In this document: positions 35,402-39,469 of the stretch, piece by piece | Layout: each line of letters opens with the position of its first letter | Position numbering within the stretch: the stretch's first letter is position 1 | Source: Pseudomonadota bacterium | GTDB lineage: Bacteria > Pseudomonadota > Gammaproteobacteria > Acidiferrobacterales > Acidiferrobacteraceae | DNA: 39,469 bases | Direction: 5' to 3' | Assembly (NCBI GenBank): GCA_021819245.1 | Contig: JAKARI010000021.1 | Span: forward strand, 1-39,469 | The notes under the pieces: model-generated | Seen by the model: only the letters and a program-made list of their open reading frames with translations | The model's database searches: none | What the model was told of the DNA's origin: nothing | Program-made: the position numbers and the translations under genes

Positions 35402-35722
35402 CTATGCGAGCGGCGGGTAGTACGGTTTGGCGTGGGCGTTGGCCACGGCCTGGCGCTCAGCCGTCTGGCACTGGAGGATCACCGTGTTTGCCGCCTTGAT
35501 GGCCGCGCCGTAATGGCCCTGGGTGTCGGCGGTACGCGCCACCGCAAGCAGGTGCGGGGTGGCAAGCCACAGGGCGCCGTGTACGCGCGCGTCCTTCACC
35601 GCGATAGCGGCCTGGTTCAGGCGCGCGCTCGCCATTGCGCTTAGCGAGGCATGGTGGGTTGTCACATGGGCGCAGCCCGCCAATACCAGCGCGCATGCGG
35701 TCGCGAAGGCCGTCTTTTTCAT
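35402..35722 (-). CDS. Small hypothetical lipoprotein
   Basis: A 106-residue protein with a signal peptide (MKKTAFATACALVLAGC) ending in lipobox LAGC, Cys 17. The mature part is about 90 residues, mostly helical and Ala-rich (ASARLNQAAIAVKDARVHGALWL ... YGAAIKAANTVILQCQ), and ends in a Pro/Tyr-rich PYYPPLA. I do not recognise a family. The start ATG 35722 has a strong AAGGAGGAG site and a promoter upstream, so it is a real gene. It is divergent from guaB and flanked by GC hairpins on both sides. Confidence 0.8.
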   Translation of the reverse strand: MKKTAFATACALVLAGCAHVTTHHASLSAMASARLNQAAIAVKDARVHGALWLATPHLLAVARTADTQGHYGAAIKAANTVILQCQTAERQAVANAHAKPYYPPLA

Positions 35723-35752
35723 TGCTCACTCCTCCTTATCCGTCTGGGTAAG

Positions 35753-35782
35753 TGTATAGACGTTCCGGGCCAAAAAACACAA
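35753..35782 (-). promoter_or_regulatory. Putative promoter of the small lipoprotein gene
   Basis: On the minus strand TTGTGT (35777-35782) and TATACA (35753-35758) are 18 nt apart. A leader of about 25 nt with AAGGAGGAG follows. Confidence 0.5.
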
Positions 35783-35788
35783 CCAGAG

Positions 35789-35810
35789 GCCCCCGGGCCG
35801 CCCCGGGGGC
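35789..35810. other. Perfect GC palindrome between two divergent promoters
   Basis: GCCCCCGGG (35789-35797) and CCCGGGGGC (35802-35810) form a 9-bp perfect inverted repeat with a 4-nt centre. It lies between the -35 of the small lipoprotein gene (35777-35782) and the -35 of guaB (35816-35821), so it is not a terminator for either. It may be a regulator site or an upstream DNA structure. Confidence 0.5.
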
Positions 35811-35815
35811 GGGCG

Positions 35816-37307
<1,492 letters not shown>

Positions 37308-37311
37308 GGGA

Positions 37312-38898
37312 ATGTCCGAGCGGGGTAAGAAAGAGGCCGCGGGCCGCGATCGGATTCTGATTCTTGATTTCGGTTCGCAGTACACCCAGCTCATTGCCCG
37401 GCGCGTGCGCGAGGCCGGGGTCTATTGCGAGATCATGCCCTATGATGCAAGCAGCGAGGCCATAAGGGAGTTCGCGGCGCGCGGCGTGATTTTGTCCGGG
37501 GGCCCGGAGTCGGTGCATGAGCGCGATACCCCGCGCATCCCGAATGCGGTGCTCAACGCACACGTCCCGGTGCTCGGTATCTGCTACGGCATGCAGGCCC
37601 TGGCGGCACAGCTCGGCGGGCGGGTCGCGCCCGCGGCGCATCGCGAGTACGGCTATGCACGCGTGCGGACCGTTGGTCATTCGCCATTGCTTGCGGATCT
37701 GACGGATGGCGGCGATGAAGAGGGGGTGCTGGACGTCTGGATGAGCCACGGGGATCGCGTCGAGGCCTGTCCCGCGGGCTTTTTGGCCATCGCCGAGACC
37801 GACAGCGCGCCTTTTGCGGCGATCGGAGACGAGACCCGGCGTTATTACGGCCTGCAATTCCATCCCGAAGTAACCCATACCCGGCAGGGACAGCGCATCA
37901 TCGAGCGCTTCGTGCACGGGATATGCGGGTGCCCGCGCGCCTGGACCGAGCGGGCGATCATAGACGGCATCATCGAGGAGGTCCGCGCCAAGGTCGGTGA
38001 TGAGCAGGTCGTGCTTGCGCTCTCCGGCGGCGTCGATTCCTCGGTGGTCGCGGTGCTTTTGCATCAGGCGATCGGCGACCGGCTCACCTGCGTCTTCGTG
38101 GACAACGGGCTTTTGCGGCTGCACGAGGGCGATCAGGTCATGGCGACCTTCGCCGATCACCTCGGGGTGCGCGTGATTCGCGTGAACGCCGCGGCGCGTT
38201 TCCTCGGGGCCTTGAAGGGCGTGGATGACCCGGAACGCAAGCGCAAGATCATAGGAGAGACCTTCATTAAGGTCTTCGAGGAGGAGGCCGCACGCCTTCC
38301 GCAGGTCCGATGGCTCGCCCAGGGGACCATCTATCCCGATGTCATCGAATCCGCGGGCGCCACGGGCGGCAAGGCCCGGGTGATCAAGTCGCACCACAAC
38401 GTGGGCGGCCTGCCGGAACGTATGAAATTGAAGCTCCTCGAGCCCTTGCGGCTGCTCTTCAAAGACGAGGTCCGGCGCATCGGACTTAGCCTCGGGCTGC
38501 CGGAGGCCATGATCCATAGACACCCCTTCCCGGGGCCTGGCCTGGGCGTACGCATCCTGGGGGCGGTGGAGGAGCGCTATGCCGAGATCCTGCGGCAGGC
38601 CGATGCGATATTTATCGAGGAGTTGCGCCGAAGCGGCTATTACGACAAGGTAAGCCAGGCGTTCGCGGTGTTCCTGCCGGTGCGGTCGGTGGGGGTCGTG
38701 GGCGACGGCCGGGCCTATGAGCACGTGATCGCCTTGCGCGCCGTCGAGACCATCGATTTCATGACGGCGAACTGGGCCGAGCTCCCTTACGCCCTGCTGG
38801 GGCGTGTCTCGAGCCGCATCATAAACGAGGTGCGGGGCATAAGCCGCGTGGTCTACGACGTGTCCGGAAAGCCCCCTGCCACCATCGAGTGGGAATAA
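37312..38898 (+). CDS. guaA: GMP synthase (glutamine-hydrolysing)
   Basis: A 528-residue two-domain enzyme. The glutaminase domain (about 15-205) has the nucleophile Cys in [10 protein letters not shown] and the His/Glu pair in [11 protein letters not shown]. The ATP-pyrophosphatase domain carries the P-loop [11 protein letters not shown], and the C-terminal dimerisation domain ends in KPPATIEWE. It converts XMP to GMP with glutamine and ATP. ATG 37312 follows GGGCTGAGGGA. A fragmentary minus-strand gene ends 2 nt after its stop. Confidence 0.98.
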   Translation: MSERGKKEAAGRDRILILDFGSQYTQLIARRVREAGVYCEIMPYDASSEAIREFAARGVILSGGPESVHERDTPRIPNAVLNAHVPVLGICYGMQALAAQLGGRVAPAAHREYGYARVRTVGHSPLLADLTDGGDEEGVLDVWMSHGDRVEACPAGFLAIAETDSAPFAAIGDETRRYYGLQFHPEVTHTRQGQRIIERFVHGICGCPRAWTERAIIDGIIEEVRAKVGDEQVVLALSGGVDSSVVAVLLHQAIGDRLTCVFVDNGLLRLHEGDQVMATFADHLGVRVIRVNAAARFLGALKGVDDPERKRKIIGETFIKVFEEEAARLPQVRWLAQGTIYPDVIESAGATGGKARVIKSHHNVGGLPERMKLKLLEPLRLLFKDEVRRIGLSLGLPEAMIHRHPFPGPGLGVRILGAVEERYAEILRQADAIFIEELRRSGYYDKVSQAFAVFLPVRSVGVVGDGRAYEHVIALRAVETIDFMTANWAELPYALLGRVSSRIINEVRGISRVVYDVSGKPPATIEWE

Positions 38899-38900
38899 TT

Positions 38901-39119
38901 TTAAGTCTTTCGGCGGCTTTCGCGGACCATCGAAGGAGATTCTCTCGCAACCCTTGGATAGGGCATGGAAAAATGTCTAATGTCTCTTGTTCGGGGCAAC
39001 TTGAGGTTAAAGATGACTAGGTTTTCCTCATACTCATAGTTGAGGATCGGGTTGTCATGCGTCGAGTTCTTCGTGTTGCGAATGTCACTGAAGGCTGCAA
39101 AGCACAGAGATGCTGGACT
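38901..39119 (-). pseudogene. 3' fragment of a gene with a HEPN-like RN-x5-H motif
   Basis: The minus strand has 72 open codons and a TAA (38901-38903), bounded upstream by an in-frame stop at 39120-39122 and the end of an insertion element. No start codon fits. The sequence reads FAAFSDIRNTKNSTHDNPIL followed by NYEYEENLVIFNLKLP, with Arg at 39078-39080 and His at 39057-39059. R-N-x5-H is the RNase signature of HEPN domains, and the HDNPILNYEE-like continuation reminds me of C-terminal HEPN regions of abortive-infection-type proteins. I infer that the insertion sequence removed the 5' part. The family call is from memory and tentative. Confidence 0.45.
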
Positions 39120-39122
39120 TTA

Positions 39123-39469
39123 ACAGGCCGTTGAAAAACCCCGGCGGAACAGGCGATTTGGTAAAGTGAAGCATCCCGTCAGGCGGAGCGAAGTTCCTGA
39201 TGCGAGGCAGCACAAGCAACCAAAACGCGATGTGCTCCTATGTGAGCCTGGAGGAGCGCATTCCGAAACATCATCCGCTGCGCAAACTGCAGCGGATCGT
39301 GGTCACGATTCTGGCGACGATGGACAAGGAATTCGAGGCAGTGTAAGCCAAGACCGGTCGCCCGTCGGTTCCGCCTGAGCGGTTGCTGAAGGCGATGCTG
39401 CTACAAATTCTGTTCACGATGCGTTCCGAGCGTCTGCGAGTCGAGGGCATCGACTACAACCTGCGGTAT
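39123..39469 (+). mobile_element. IS5-superfamily insertion sequence, left part (cut by the window end)
   Basis: The element seems to begin around CAGGCCGTTGAAAAAC (39124-39139), which looks like an IS terminal inverted repeat, about 60 nt before a transposase frame. Only the left end is inside the window, so the right inverted repeat and the target duplication cannot be checked. It abuts the HEPN-like fragment. Confidence 0.6.
39200..39469 (+). pseudogene. IS5/IS1182-like transposase, N-terminal part with an internal stop
   Basis: From ATG 39200 the frame reads MRGSTSNQNAMCSYVSLEER and then HHPLRKLQRIV, and resumes after the stop with KTGRPSVPPERLLKAMLLQ and MRSERLRVEGIDYNLRY, the conserved start of IS5-type transposases (DUF772 region). 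A TAA at 39344-39346 interrupts it after 48 codons, where homologues have a Tyr-like codon. The frame is otherwise intact to the window end, so this is a single nonsense change, or a sequencing error. The catalytic DDE part is outside the window. Confidence 0.75.

Overview
The window is about 39.5 kb of GC-rich chromosome from a gammaproteobacterium. The order suhB < > trmJ, isc genes, ndk-rlmN-pilW-rodZ-ispG-hisS-yfgM-bamB-der < xseA, guaB-guaA is the classic gammaproteobacterial order, and ffh / ypjD / corB at 10.8-14.5 kb is another. Exported and periplasmic proteins (the 4.7 kb propeller lipoprotein, PilW, RodZ, YfgM, BamB) are unusually rich in Lys and Arg. Together with the high GC this makes me think of an acidophilic, Acidiferrobacter-like chemolithotroph; that is inference, not proof.

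Layout. 1-1.76 kb is mobile or decayed DNA: the 3' part of an IS1634-type transposase and a 5'-truncated RhuM/Fic protein, lying on the 3' side of a tRNA-Val(CAC) gene (1936-2010, minus). 2.0-7.5 kb holds a HugZ-like protein, a YddA/SbmA-type ABC exporter, a PQQ-propeller lipoprotein and a Tas-type aldo-keto reductase. 7.6-10.8 kb is a tight rfbD-tsaB-mutS2-like operon in which the MutS2 homologue lacks its Smr nuclease. 10.8-17.6 kb carries corB and ypjD (minus), ffh, rsd, a 7Fe ferredoxin (fdxA, minus), a PilZ-like hypothetical protein and suhB (minus).

17.7-33.9 kb is one long plus-strand series of trmJ, cysE, iscR-iscS-iscU-iscA-hscB-hscA-fdx-iscX, ndk, rlmN, pilW, rodZ, ispG, hisS, yfgM, bamB and der. 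It couples cysteine synthesis and Fe-S assembly to several Fe-S clients (RlmN, IspG). Near-consensus IscR type-1 operators precede both cysE and iscR, so serine acetyltransferase looks like part of the Isc regulon. xseA and a small lipoprotein gene follow on the minus strand, then guaB-guaA. The right edge (38.9-39.5 kb) is again mobile: a gene fragment with a HEPN-like RNase motif abuts an IS5-type element whose transposase carries a nonsense codon.

The most interesting signals are the paired IscR operators that contain the stop codons of the preceding genes, promoters placed so that guaB, cysE and hugZ should be leaderless, a probable CTG start for rlmN, the Smr-less MutS2, and the defence-gene debris at both ends. 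I see no CRISPR array, rRNA gene or intact prophage.
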